Source: Nitrosarchaeum sp.
GTDB lineage: Archaea; Thermoproteota; Nitrososphaeria; Nitrososphaerales; Nitrosopumilaceae
Assembly (NCBI RefSeq): GCF_035968265.1
Contig: NZ_JAVYIM010000002.1
Span: 1-64,000 of the forward strand
Length of the DNA: 64,000 nucleotides
Direction of reading: 5' to 3'
A model generated the notes under the pieces. It was not told where the DNA came from and did no database searches. It worked only from the letters and a program-made list of their open reading frames with translations. Shown in pieces: positions 26,092 to 35,461 of this stretch. Both the position numbers and the translations under genes were made by a program. The stretch's first letter is position 1; each line of letters begins with the position of its first letter.

Positions 26092-27663
26092 TTATTGTTG
26101 TTTTTGATCAGGGATTTTTTCATAATTTATTCTGAAAAGTTTAAAGTAAATGTCGTGTCCTTTCTCTTTTGAATCATATTCTTTAGTCAAATAATCATAT
26201 TTTTCTTCATTTTCAAATACATCGTTTAGAAATGCTGGATTGTTATCTTCTTTTACTACTATGTGAGTTATTTTTTCAACTAAAAAGGATCTTCCGAACC
26301 TATCTTCATGATATCCACTTGATGTTAATAATTCCTCCATGGAATTTGTCCCTCTTATCTGTACTATTGCTGTATTTGTTGATATTTCTGCCCAAGTCCT
26401 TGGAAAATTATTCATTTGACTAATTCCAGCAGAGAAAACATACCCTGATTCTGGTTCAAAATTATTTATTACTGCATTTGAAGGGATCATTTCTCTCATA
26501 ATCTCATATACTGCATTCTCATGATCTCTGTCAATATCTTTCCAAATCAGAAATAATGGAGAAGAAATTGCAATCAACACAACTAAGCTAATTAGCGAAA
26601 TTTTAAAAAATCTATTCTTATTCTCATATATCCATCTAAAAAGAAATAACGCTAGTAATGCAAAAATTGGATACAAAGGAAACAGATATCTCGTATCTGA
26701 CGCAAATGAAAATGCATAGATTGCTGGCAAAATAATAAAAAAGCCAATACTGAGCACAAATTTGATAATTTTTCTATCCTTTATCATTAATACAAACCCA
26801 ATTGGGACAACAAAGATCAACATTGGAATTTGAGACCATCCAAGAAACTTGAACATGTTAAGCAATCCTGTAGAAATAAGATTGATCGTACTACCGTACA
26901 TCTTGATTTCCGGACTATCTGTTAGATCTTTAGTGCTGTCATTTACACGAGACAAAAAGCTATCAGAACCCGACTCATTCATTCTCAAAATTCCTACTGC
27001 TGAAATAATTAAAATAAAAATTAACACTGAAACCGAAACATGAAAAATTTTTTCTTTGTTAATTGAATTTTTTAGAAAAAACACTAAAACAAATGCAGGT
27101 AATAAAAATAGTCCTTCAATTCTCACTGTAGACGCTAATGCAATTGCTATAAAAGCCAAATAATTTTTCTTATAACTTGAACTTAATATGAGAACCATGC
27201 CGATAACTATCAACAAAATGTATAACGGATCCGTAATTCCAAAAGTTGAATTCTGAATTATTCTTGGTTCAAAGACAAAGATTAAACTTCCCAATAATGC
27301 AAATTTTTCATCAAAAAATTTTCTGCAAAGAAAATAAATAGGAATTGCAGTTAGTGAAGAAATCACAACTGATAAAATTCTTTGCAATGCCATATAATCC
27401 AAAAAATTATTTGAATTATACAATGAGAAGAAAAAACTTACAAAAAGTGGCCAACCGTTATTGGAAACTTGCATAGTTGAGTTTTGTCCTAAGCTATGAT
27501 CTATGGCATACATAAAATATGCAAAATTATCTGAATTCAATGGAATTTCAAATGGAACAAAAAGAAATCTAATTGTTATTCCAATTGCAATAATTGTAGG
27601 TAAAACTATGATTGGATTTTTGATATTGGGATTTTTTGCATATTTTAAATTCAATACACTCAA
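26092..27663 (-). CDS. GT-C membrane glycosyltransferase (GT39/ArnT/PMT-like)
   Basis: This 523-residue protein has about ten or more hydrophobic helices and a soluble C-terminal tail. The first extracellular loop carries acidic residues (LNSDNFAYFMYAIDHS) as expected for the catalytic loop of GT-C enzymes that use dolichyl- or polyprenyl-phosphate sugars. LVVLIAISSPLFLIWKD precedes a C-terminal segment of about 140 residues with SSGYHEDRFGRSFLVEKITHIV. It should move a lipid-linked sugar on the outer face of the membrane. It may act on S-layer protein or a glycan carrier; the acceptor is unknown. Confidence 0.78.
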   Translation of the reverse strand: MSVLNLKYAKNPNIKNPIIVLPTIIAIGITIRFLFVPFEIPLNSDNFAYFMYAIDHSLGQNSTMQVSNNGWPLFVSFFFSLYNSNNFLDYMALQRILSVVISSLTAIPIYFLCRKFFDEKFALLGSLIFVFEPRIIQNSTFGITDPLYILLIVIGMVLILSSSYKKNYLAFIAIALASTVRIEGLFLLPAFVLVFFLKNSINKEKIFHVSVSVLIFILIISAVGILRMNESGSDSFLSRVNDSTKDLTDSPEIKMYGSTINLISTGLLNMFKFLGWSQIPMLIFVVPIGFVLMIKDRKIIKFVLSIGFFIILPAIYAFSFASDTRYLFPLYPIFALLALFLFRWIYENKNRFFKISLISLVVLIAISSPLFLIWKDIDRDHENAVYEIMREMIPSNAVINNFEPESGYVFSAGISQMNNFPRTWAEISTNTAIVQIRGTNSMEELLTSSGYHEDRFGRSFLVEKITHIVVKEDNNPAFLNDVFENEEKYDYLTKEYDSKEKGHDIYFKLFRINYEKIPDQKQQ

Positions 27664-27801
27664 TTTAGTTGATAGGCTTAAAACAATATGGATAATTTGA
27701 ACCCATAAAATTAAATTAATTATGCTATTTATTCAAGAAAAAACTATGGAATTCATTTTTTTAATTAATTTAATGATTTATTCAAAATAATCTCGAATGA
27801 T

Positions 27802-27810
27802 GTTTAAATA
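27802..27810 (+). promoter_or_regulatory. Candidate box A for the radical SAM/GT2/epimerase operon
   Basis: GTTTAAATA lies about 26 bases before the ATG at 27833, the usual distance for a leaderless archaeal mRNA. The rest of the 169-base divergent gap (27664-27832) is AT-rich and holds no other feature I can name. Confidence 0.55.
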
Positions 27811-27832
27811 ATGATTAGATTCTGTTTTAATT

Positions 27833-29275
27833 ATGAAATATAAGCAGATTCTACTTACTAGACCCCCCACAGGGTCAAATGCTTTACAAGGTGGCTCTGA
27901 TGCAGATCCTCATCCACAACCTCCATTGGGCTTGGCTTATCTTGCGGGAGTTCTTGAAAGACTACCCGATGTAAATGTACTAGATATTCTTGATGGTAAT
28001 TTCTCAAAAAATTATGTTTATGATGTAAAAATGGCAGTAAAAAAACACAATCCTGATCTAGTTGGATTTAGTGCATTTACTCCTTTTGCAAATCCTGCTT
28101 TGGAAGCTGCAACTGCTGTAAAAGAAGTCAATCCATCAATTCTTACTGTTTTAGGAGGACCACATGCTGTTTTAGCTGATGTTACTATGAGAAAATGCCC
28201 TGCATTAGATGTAATCGTATATGATGAAGGTGAAGGACAAATCGAAGAGATTGTTAGTGGAAAATCTCTTTCTGATGTAGCTGGCTTGTTTATCCGAAAA
28301 GAAGGAAAAGTAGTACCAACAGCACCGCGATCATATATAGATAATATGGATTCATTGCCATATCCTGCTTATCATAAATTGCCACATTTTCCTGACGGTT
28401 ATCACCCACATCCTCCAAAGAGTACTGGAAAAAAATGGTCTAGTATTATGTGGTCTCGTGGTTGTCCCTTTTTCTGCAATTACTGTAATAGAGAAAATAG
28501 TTTTGGATTAAAATTTAGAAACCAGTCTCCTGAATATGTAGTTGATCATATCAAATATCTTCATTCAGAATATGGAATTGAAGAATTAACTTTCTATGAT
28601 GATGTGATGTCTCTTAATAGAAAAGCAACTATGACATTAATGAAGGCGATGAATCCTGAAAAACTAGGTTTCAAGCTAGATTGGGATGCTGAAACTCGTG
28701 TAGATCTAGTTGACAAAGAATTGCTATTGGAAATGAAAAAAGCAGGATGCAGGATGATCTCTTATGGAATAGAACATGGCGTATTCATTCATGAAATTAA
28801 AGGTGGCAGAGCGACTCTCAAGCAAGCCGAAGATGCTGTAAGATGGACACATGAGGCTGGAATTCAGACTGTTGGATATTATATGATTGGGTTGCCACAA
28901 GAAACAGAAGAGACAATCAAGAAAACAATTGAATTTGCAAAAAAATTAGATTGTACATATGCACAGTTTGCAATAACCATGCCGTTTCCTGGTAACAAGC
29001 TGTATGATGAAGCCATAAAGTCTGGCTTGATTCAACTAGATGATACTTGGGACAAGTTTGTCTATGCCGGTGTTGGTTCTGGTGGAATACAAGCTCCAGT
29101 TTTAACTACAAATGCATTATCTGCCAAAGATTTAGCATATTGGGCAAAAAGGGCATACCGTGAATATTATTTCAGACCTTCTTACATACTCAAAAAACTA
29201 CTTAGTGTTAAAAGTTTCAAAGATTTTGCAATGTATTACAATGGTTACAAGATGTTGAAAAAAGATACCAAGTGA
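27833..29275 (+). CDS. B12-binding radical SAM protein
   Basis: This 480-residue protein has an N-terminal cobalamin-binding-like domain. It starts with KQILLTRPPTGSN, and PPLGLAYLAGVL and TVLGGPHAV are family segments; the DxHxxG histidine motif of methionine synthase is absent, as usual in this class. The radical SAM motif is CPFFCNYC (CxxxCxxC, near 213-220). This plan is shared by C-methylases and ring-forming enzymes in natural-product and lipid pathways. It overlaps the next gene, a GT2, by four bases (GTGA). It may methylate an unactivated carbon of a sugar or lipid carrier. Confidence 0.86.
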   Translation: MKYKQILLTRPPTGSNALQGGSDADPHPQPPLGLAYLAGVLERLPDVNVLDILDGNFSKNYVYDVKMAVKKHNPDLVGFSAFTPFANPALEAATAVKEVNPSILTVLGGPHAVLADVTMRKCPALDVIVYDEGEGQIEEIVSGKSLSDVAGLFIRKEGKVVPTAPRSYIDNMDSLPYPAYHKLPHFPDGYHPHPPKSTGKKWSSIMWSRGCPFFCNYCNRENSFGLKFRNQSPEYVVDHIKYLHSEYGIEELTFYDDVMSLNRKATMTLMKAMNPEKLGFKLDWDAETRVDLVDKELLLEMKKAGCRMISYGIEHGVFIHEIKGGRATLKQAEDAVRWTHEAGIQTVGYYMIGLPQETEETIKKTIEFAKKLDCTYAQFAITMPFPGNKLYDEAIKSGLIQLDDTWDKFVYAGVGSGGIQAPVLTTNALSAKDLAYWAKRAYREYYFRPSYILKKLLSVKSFKDFAMYYNGYKMLKKDTK

Positions 29276-30168
29276 TTAATTTGAAAATTACTGTAGGGAT
29301 TCCGGCGTATAATGAAGAAAAAAATATTGCTTCAATAATTGAAAATTTAAGCAAAATTGCAGATACAGTAATTGTTTGCAATGACGGTTCTAGTGATAAT
29401 ACTGGAAGAATAGCTGAAAAAATGGGGGCAATTGTAATTAATCATGAAAGGAACTTGGGATATGGTGGCGCCATACGATCACTCTTTCTTAAAGCTAGAG
29501 AACTAGAAAGTGATGTTCTAGTTACAATGGACTCTGATGGTCAACATAGAATCTCTGATGTATTACCTGTTGCAGAACCAATCACTAAAAACCAAGCAGA
29601 TCTAGTTATTGGTTCAAGATTCCTTGAGGGAAATCAGGAAAACATTCCAAAATACAGGAAAATTGGAATAAAAATGATTACTAAACTTGCTAATGCTTCC
29701 TTAGAAGAATCCGTCACTGACTCTCAAAGTGGCTTTAGAGCATACAGCAAAAACGTTCTTTTGACAATTACTCCATCAGAGCAAGGTATGGGAGTATCCA
29801 ATGAAATTCTTATGAAAGCAAGTAAAAGCGGGTTTAAAATTGCAGAGGTGCCAATAGTTGTATCATATGAAGGCAAAACCTCTACACAACATCCCGTTTC
29901 GCATGGTGTATCTGTAACACTTAGTACGCTAAAATTTATCTCAATTGAGCATCCTTTGAAATTCTATGGAATTCCAGGGCTGATTTTTTTTGGAATAGGA
30001 CTGATATTTACAATTATGACGATTCAGGGATTCACAGAAACAAGACAAATTCTATTGAGTGCTGCTGTAATTGGTGTTGGCACAATAATTTTTGGCACCG
30101 TTTTACTTATGACTTCTATCATTTTATATTCAATAGTAAATCTCGTACGAGAAAACTCTTCCAAGTGA
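29272..30168 (+). CDS. Glycosyltransferase family 2, dolichol-phosphate-sugar synthase-like
   Basis: This 298-residue GT-A enzyme starts at a GTG that overlaps the previous stop by four bases. VGIPAYNEEKNIASIIENL is the nucleotide-binding start, NDGSSDNTG the second motif and TMDSDGQH the DxD metal site. The C-terminus holds two membrane helices (about 235-255 and 265-290). It resembles DPM1/ArnC-type synthases that load a sugar onto a polyprenyl phosphate. The lipid-linked product would suit the GT-C enzyme at 26092. Confidence 0.88.
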   Translation: MINLKITVGIPAYNEEKNIASIIENLSKIADTVIVCNDGSSDNTGRIAEKMGAIVINHERNLGYGGAIRSLFLKARELESDVLVTMDSDGQHRISDVLPVAEPITKNQADLVIGSRFLEGNQENIPKYRKIGIKMITKLANASLEESVTDSQSGFRAYSKNVLLTITPSEQGMGVSNEILMKASKSGFKIAEVPIVVSYEGKTSTQHPVSHGVSVTLSTLKFISIEHPLKFYGIPGLIFFGIGLIFTIMTIQGFTETRQILLSAAVIGVGTIIFGTVLLMTSIILYSIVNLVRENSSK

Positions 30169-30172
30169 TTTT

Positions 30173-31114
30173 ATGAAAATTCTTGTTACTGGCGGAGCTG
30201 GCTTTGTAGGTTCACATTTGACTGAATTATTGGTTTCAAAGAATCATTTTCCAATAATCGTTGACAATCTAAACAGTGGTCTTTACTCTAATATCAAAAA
30301 ATTCGTAGATTCAAAAAAAGCTCAATTCATCAAATGTGATATTCGAGATTTCAAAAAAGTCATGGAGCTTCCTAAAGTTGATGCTGTAATTCATTTAGCG
30401 GCAATAGCTAGTGTAGTGGAATCAATAAGTAATCCAATTTTTGTAAATGATGTAAATGTTAATGGTACTTTGAATGTTCTTGAATTTTGTAGAAAAAAGA
30501 AAATCAAAAAACTTGTTTTTACATCATCTGCTGCAATCTATGGAGATTATGAGAAAAAAATAACCGAAACATCACCTACAATTCCTACTTCTGTTTATGG
30601 TTCTACCAAGCTGACCGGTGAGCAATACTGTAAAATTTATTCGAATCTATTTGGAATCAATATTACGGCATTAAGACCATTTAACATTTACGGACCTCGT
30701 CAAAACGATGCATATGCTGGAGTGATCTCCAAATTCATAGATAGATTAAACGAAAACAAATCTCCCATAATATTTGGAAACGGAAAACAGACAAGGGACT
30801 TTATTCACGTTGATGATGTTGCACAAGCGTTTTACTTGGCTTTAAAATACAAAAAGAAATCTTTTGATGTCTTTAACTTGGCAACTGGAAAATCTACTTC
30901 AATTAATGAACTGTCTGAAATTTTCCTCTTAGCAGCAAACAAGCCAAGACTAAAAACAATACACAAAAAATCAATTCCTGGTGTAGTTGTTCATAGCTCC
31001 ACAAATCCAAATAAAATCAAACAAAACTTGCACTTTACCCCAACTATTGGCCTTAAAGATGGAATCACAAAGTTCGTAAAATCTCAAACTTGTAATTCAA
31101 AAATGATGAATTAG
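30173..31114 (+). CDS. NAD-dependent epimerase/dehydratase (UDP-glucose 4-epimerase-like)
   Basis: This 313-residue extended SDR has GGAGFVGSHLTELLV as its dinucleotide motif, FTSSAAIYGDYE, and YGSTKLTGEQY as the catalytic YxxxK. RPFNIYGPRQ and QTRDFIHVDDVAQAF continue the family pattern. It most resembles UDP-hexose 4-epimerases. It begins four bases after the GT2 gene and is almost surely cotranscribed with the radical SAM and GT2 genes. Together they form a three-gene unit (27833-31114). Confidence 0.88.
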   Translation: MKILVTGGAGFVGSHLTELLVSKNHFPIIVDNLNSGLYSNIKKFVDSKKAQFIKCDIRDFKKVMELPKVDAVIHLAAIASVVESISNPIFVNDVNVNGTLNVLEFCRKKKIKKLVFTSSAAIYGDYEKKITETSPTIPTSVYGSTKLTGEQYCKIYSNLFGINITALRPFNIYGPRQNDAYAGVISKFIDRLNENKSPIIFGNGKQTRDFIHVDDVAQAFYLALKYKKKSFDVFNLATGKSTSINELSEIFLLAANKPRLKTIHKKSIPGVVVHSSTNPNKIKQNLHFTPTIGLKDGITKFVKSQTCNSKMMN

Positions 31115-31219
31115 TAGCTTCATAAAATATTTGTAAATATGGAATCTAACTAAATAGTTGTAACTATTGTTGCATCAAAACACAAAATACTATAAAACAA
31201 CATATTTCTTTACTAAAAC

Positions 31220-32395
31220 ATGAATATTTTAATAATTCATGAAGTTGATTGGATAAAGAAAGTTACGTACGAAATCCATCATTTATCAGAGCTCTTTTCT
31301 TTAAAGGGTCACAATGTTTATGCAATAGACATTCCAGATCCAGGAAAATCATCAAATAAAGAAACTAAAGATGTAGACAACTATCATAGAATATATGAAA
31401 AATCGTCTGTTAAACTTTTGAGAACTCCTGTAATACCTCTTAAAGGTTTGAATCGTATCTCTGCTTATTTTACATCATATCGTTTTATTAAAAAAACTTT
31501 GCAAGATTACAATGTTGATATTGTATTATTGTATTCCATTGTAACAAACGCAAAAGCTACAATAAAAGCATGTAAAGAATCTAACATTCCTATTGTCCAT
31601 AGAACATTTGATGTTGTTCATGATTTGATTGATGAAAAATACTTGAAGAATATAGTTTTAAAATTTGAAAAATCTGCATATCCAGAATTTGATGAAGTGA
31701 TAGCAAATACGCCATTTATGAAAAAATGGTCTGAAGATATGAAATCAAAACATGTCATCGTAATTCCACAAGGAGTTGATCCAAATATCATGAAACCTTT
31801 ACCTAAAGATTTAGAATTGCAAAAAAATCTCCAGATTTCTGACCAAAATAGAGTTGTAATGTATCTAGGCAGTATACATTCAATTTCTGGATTACCTATA
31901 ATTCTAAATTCCATTCCTAACATTGTCCAAAAAATTCCTCATTTCAAATTACTTGTTGTAGGTGGAGGCGCTCACCTTGAAAATCTCAAAGAAATATCAA
32001 AAAAATTAGGAATACAGGACAAAGTTGTATTTACAGACTATGTGCCTTACTTGCATATTCCTCGATATTGCAGTCTTGCAGAATTGTGCATTAACCCATT
32101 TGAAATTACTGACATGACAAAAAAATTATCTCCAGTTAAAATTTTTGATCTTTTGGCATGTGGCAAACCCATCTTGGCAACTCCTTTAGAAGGATTATTG
32201 TATGATTTTCCAGAGGAATCAAAAATATTGATTTATGCTAACTTGGAGCAATTTGAGTCTCAAATAATTTCATTATTGAATAACGAATCTTTAGAAAGTT
32301 TTGGAAATAAAGGCAGAGAATATGTTGAGGCTAATTATACTTGGGAAAACGTTGCAAATAGATTTTTAAAAGAATTTGAAACTTTTCTGAATTGA
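31220..32395 (+). CDS. Glycosyltransferase family 4
   Basis: This 391-residue GT-B enzyme has the N-terminal NILIIHEVDWIKKVTYEI and ends its first domain with VIVIPQGVDPNIMKPL. The second domain has VVMYLGSIHSISGLPIILNS, LLVVGGGAHLENLKEISK and VPYLHIPRYCSLAELCINPFE. SPVKIFDLLACGKPILATPL is the donor-side region. An AT-rich TATA-like element lies about 30 bases before the ATG. Donor and linkage are unknown. Confidence 0.88.
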   Translation: MNILIIHEVDWIKKVTYEIHHLSELFSLKGHNVYAIDIPDPGKSSNKETKDVDNYHRIYEKSSVKLLRTPVIPLKGLNRISAYFTSYRFIKKTLQDYNVDIVLLYSIVTNAKATIKACKESNIPIVHRTFDVVHDLIDEKYLKNIVLKFEKSAYPEFDEVIANTPFMKKWSEDMKSKHVIVIPQGVDPNIMKPLPKDLELQKNLQISDQNRVVMYLGSIHSISGLPIILNSIPNIVQKIPHFKLLVVGGGAHLENLKEISKKLGIQDKVVFTDYVPYLHIPRYCSLAELCINPFEITDMTKKLSPVKIFDLLACGKPILATPLEGLLYDFPEESKILIYANLEQFESQIISLLNNESLESFGNKGREYVEANYTWENVANRFLKEFETFLN

Positions 32396-32447
32396 TAGTG
32401 TTTCATCAATAACTTTTTAATTCACATATGAAGAGAGCCGATATCTA

Positions 32448-33521
32448 ATGAAAATAATGTCTATTTTTGGAACGAGACCAGAAATAATCCGTTTAAGTAG
32501 AATCTTTGCATTGTTAGATAAAAATTTTGAACATGTAATGGTTAACACAAGTCAGAATTACACTAGAGAATTAAATTCAGTTTTTTTTGATGATCTCGAT
32601 ATTAGAAAACCTGATTATGATTTAAAAGTAAACACTGAAGCATATGGGATAGAAGTAGCTGACGTTATTGTTAAAACAGAAAAACTTCTTAAAAAAGAAA
32701 ATCCAGACATATTGTTAATTCTAGGTGATACTAACAGTGGTCTTTCTGCAATTCCAGCTGCACACCAAGGAATAAAAATCGCTCATCTTGAAGCAGGCAT
32801 GCGAAGCTATGATCTTAGAATGCCTGAAGAAAAAAACCGTGTCATGATTGATCATCTCTCTACTGTATTGTTGCCATACACTCCTTATTCCCGAGAAAAT
32901 CTAATTAGAGAAAATATTCATCCAAGTAAAATCTTTGTTGTAGGAAATCCAATAATTGAGGTAATAGATCACTATATGCCTAAAATTGAGAAAAGTAAAA
33001 TATTTCAAAAACTAAAAATCAAAAAAAATGAATACTTTTTGGTCACAGCACATCGAAGTGAAAACGTTGATAACTTAAAATCATTAAAGAATATTTTTTC
33101 TGGTCTTGAAAGAATTCACAAAAAATTTGGCAAAAAAATCATTTATCCTATCCATCCTAGAACAACTAGCAAAATGAAAAATATTGAGATCCCAAAAGGA
33201 GTTGAATTAATTGATCCTTTGGGATTTTTTGATTTTACTTATTTGGAAAAAAATGCTTTTTGCTTGCTTACTGATTCTGGAACAGTTCCTGAAGAGACAC
33301 TTTATTTCAAGAAACCATGTGTAACAATAAGGGAAAGCACAGAAAGGCCAGAAATCATTGAAGCGGGTTCTAACATATTGTCTGGTTTAGAGCCTGAAAA
33401 CATACTTCGAGCTACAGCATCTATTACTTCGGGAAAACCAGATTGGCAATGGAATGAGGCACTTGGTGACGGAAAGACTGCAAGAAAAGTCATCAATATT
33501 TTACACGGAAAACTTTACTGA
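32448..33521 (+). CDS. wecB: UDP-N-acetylglucosamine 2-epimerase (non-hydrolysing, WecB-like)
   Basis: This 357-residue enzyme of the WecB family converts UDP-GlcNAc to UDP-ManNAc. It opens MKIMSIFGTRPEIIRLSR and continues with ILILGDTNSGLSAIPAAHQGI, HLEAGMRSYDLRMPEEKNR and the catalytic SENVD/HPR segments (VTAHRSENVDN, YPIHPRT). LTDSGTVPEETLYFKKPCVTIRESTERPE is the family substrate loop. Length and motifs are complete. The product UDP-ManNAc would feed the UDP-ManNAc dehydrogenase-like enzymes at 11249 or 24760. Confidence 0.92.
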   Translation: MKIMSIFGTRPEIIRLSRIFALLDKNFEHVMVNTSQNYTRELNSVFFDDLDIRKPDYDLKVNTEAYGIEVADVIVKTEKLLKKENPDILLILGDTNSGLSAIPAAHQGIKIAHLEAGMRSYDLRMPEEKNRVMIDHLSTVLLPYTPYSRENLIRENIHPSKIFVVGNPIIEVIDHYMPKIEKSKIFQKLKIKKNEYFLVTAHRSENVDNLKSLKNIFSGLERIHKKFGKKIIYPIHPRTTSKMKNIEIPKGVELIDPLGFFDFTYLEKNAFCLLTDSGTVPEETLYFKKPCVTIRESTERPEIIEAGSNILSGLEPENILRATASITSGKPDWQWNEALGDGKTARKVINILHGKLY

Positions 33522-33556
33522 ACATTTTTTATACCTACAATCTGGTATTATTCTAA

Positions 33557-34273
33557 ATGACCGTACTGATTACTGGAGTTACCGGCGTATTAGGTTCTGA
33601 ATTAAAAAAATTATTTCCAAATTCTATTTCACCTGAACATAAAGATTTTGATATCTGTGATAAGAATCAAGTTGATTCTCTTTTCAATAAAGAAAAGTTT
33701 GATCTTGTAATTCACACTGCTGCATACACAACAGTAAGGGGTTGTGAAGAAAATAAAGAATTAGCAATGAAAATAAATGTAGAGGGAACAAAAAACTTGG
33801 TTAATGCCATATTAAAATTTTCACTAAATACAAAATTTGTTTACATCAGTACAGCATGTGTTTTTGATGGACACTCAGAAATGTATGCAGAAAGTTCTAT
33901 TCCACATCCTGAAAATTTTTATGCGTTAACTAAGTTATTAGGCGAATCCGAAGCACAAAGAATACCGAATCACATTATAGTTCGAACAAATTTTGTTGGG
34001 AAGAAAAAATGGCCATATCCAGGTGCTTTTACAGATCGATTTGGAACGTATATCTTTGCAGATAAAGTTGCATATGGAATTAAAGAAATCTGTGAAAATA
34101 ATTTAGAGGGTATAATCCATATTGTTGGCGATAAGAAAATTTCAATGTTTGATTTAGCAAAAATAACAACTCCTGATGTAAAACCCATGACATTAGATGA
34201 TTATACAGGTCCTCCACTTACAATTGATATGAGCCTTGATACTGAAAGATGGAAGAAATACAAGCTTGAGTAG
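33557..34273 (+). CDS. RmlD-like sugar reductase/epimerase (short SDR)
   Basis: This 238-residue protein has the dinucleotide start TVLITGVTGVLGSELKKLF, FVYISTACVFDG, and the YALTKLLGE catalytic pair. This is the dTDP-4-dehydrorhamnose reductase/CapF-type pattern. It is about 50 residues shorter than RmlD (near 290) because the substrate domain is reduced. A TTTTATA element at about 33526-33532 sits 27 bases before the ATG. It is followed by a GT4 gene after 13 bases. It may reduce a 4-keto sugar. Confidence 0.82.
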   Translation: MTVLITGVTGVLGSELKKLFPNSISPEHKDFDICDKNQVDSLFNKEKFDLVIHTAAYTTVRGCEENKELAMKINVEGTKNLVNAILKFSLNTKFVYISTACVFDGHSEMYAESSIPHPENFYALTKLLGESEAQRIPNHIIVRTNFVGKKKWPYPGAFTDRFGTYIFADKVAYGIKEICENNLEGIIHIVGDKKISMFDLAKITTPDVKPMTLDDYTGPPLTIDMSLDTERWKKYKLE

Positions 34274-34286
34274 TTAATCTGGTATT

Positions 34287-35444
34287 ATGAAAAAATTAAG
34301 AATAATGTGGTTGCATTCTCATTTGAGTCTACCTGGTGGAGGTGTAAAATACGTTTTAGAGGTCATTCGTGAATTATCTAAAAATCATGATGTGGATCTA
34401 TATGTCCAAAAAGCACTACCCCAATTTGAAAAACAATTCAAAGATGCTGGAATAAATCTTCTAACAATGAGCAAATATTCTACAGGTGATATTTTATTCT
34501 GGTTCAATTTTTCAAGACAGATTAAAAATGAAATAAAATTTTTAAAAAATCAAGCTAAAAATTATGATGTGGTGATTTCATCAATGTTTCCTATGAACAT
34601 TATATCAAATTCTTTGAATTTACCTCATCTACAAAGCTGTTTTCAACCATTTGCTTTTTTCTGGGATCCGCTTATGATAAAAAAACTACCTATTTTAAAG
34701 AGATTATTCCTATACTTCCTTAGATCTAAATTTGGAAAATTAGATATTGATTCAACGAACCAATCTCATAAAATTTTAACAATCAATAACGGTTCAAAAA
34801 ACTCTATCTTACAAATTTATCATAAAGATTCCATTCCTACATTTATGGGAGTAGATGTACATGAAGTTAATCTGGAAATAGAAAAAAAATATGTTGGAAA
34901 GAAAATTATATTGCATAGTACAGATTGGACACCGTTAAAGAAAACATCTTGGTTAATACAACAATTCCATTTGATTCAGAAAAAATATCCAGATGTAGTA
35001 TTATTAATTACTGAGCCAAAAATTGATCCTACACTAAAAAGACTGGAATTAGAAAAAATCAAAAAAGACGCTATTAAAAACATTGAATTTTTAGGTACTG
35101 TTCCATCTGATATGTTACATCAATATTATGCCCTAGCTGATATGGTTGTTTATCCTGGATTTGGAAGCGGTATCACAACTAGTCTATTTGTTTTGGAGTG
35201 TATGGCATATGAGACTCCTGCAATCGTTTCTAATGATGCTTCTGAAGATGTAGAAAATGGTAAAACAGGATTAGTTTTTAACACAGATGATGAATTTCAA
35301 AAATGCATACTTACTTTATTGTCAAATGATGATATGCGTCTGACCCTTGGAAAGCAAGCAAGAACATACGTATTGCAAAAACATTCATGGCCAAATGTTG
35401 CCAAAATTTTTGAAACTCAATGTTTAGAAATAATCCAAAAATAA
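34287..35444 (+). CDS. Glycosyltransferase family 4
   Basis: This 385-residue GT-B enzyme starts KLRIMWLHSHLSLPGGGVKY. The second domain opens IILHSTDWTPLKKTSWLIQ and continues with IEFLGTVPSDMLHQYYALADM. VYPGFGSGITTSLFVLECMAYETPAIVSND is the donor-side region. It is probably cotranscribed with the RmlD-like gene, 13 bases before. It converges on the C-methyltransferase gene at 35462. Donor and acceptor are unknown. Confidence 0.87.
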   Translation: MKKLRIMWLHSHLSLPGGGVKYVLEVIRELSKNHDVDLYVQKALPQFEKQFKDAGINLLTMSKYSTGDILFWFNFSRQIKNEIKFLKNQAKNYDVVISSMFPMNIISNSLNLPHLQSCFQPFAFFWDPLMIKKLPILKRLFLYFLRSKFGKLDIDSTNQSHKILTINNGSKNSILQIYHKDSIPTFMGVDVHEVNLEIEKKYVGKKIILHSTDWTPLKKTSWLIQQFHLIQKKYPDVVLLITEPKIDPTLKRLELEKIKKDAIKNIEFLGTVPSDMLHQYYALADMVVYPGFGSGITTSLFVLECMAYETPAIVSNDASEDVENGKTGLVFNTDDEFQKCILTLLSNDDMRLTLGKQARTYVLQKHSWPNVAKIFETQCLEIIQK

Positions 35445-35461
35445 TGAAAAAAGCTAAGACC

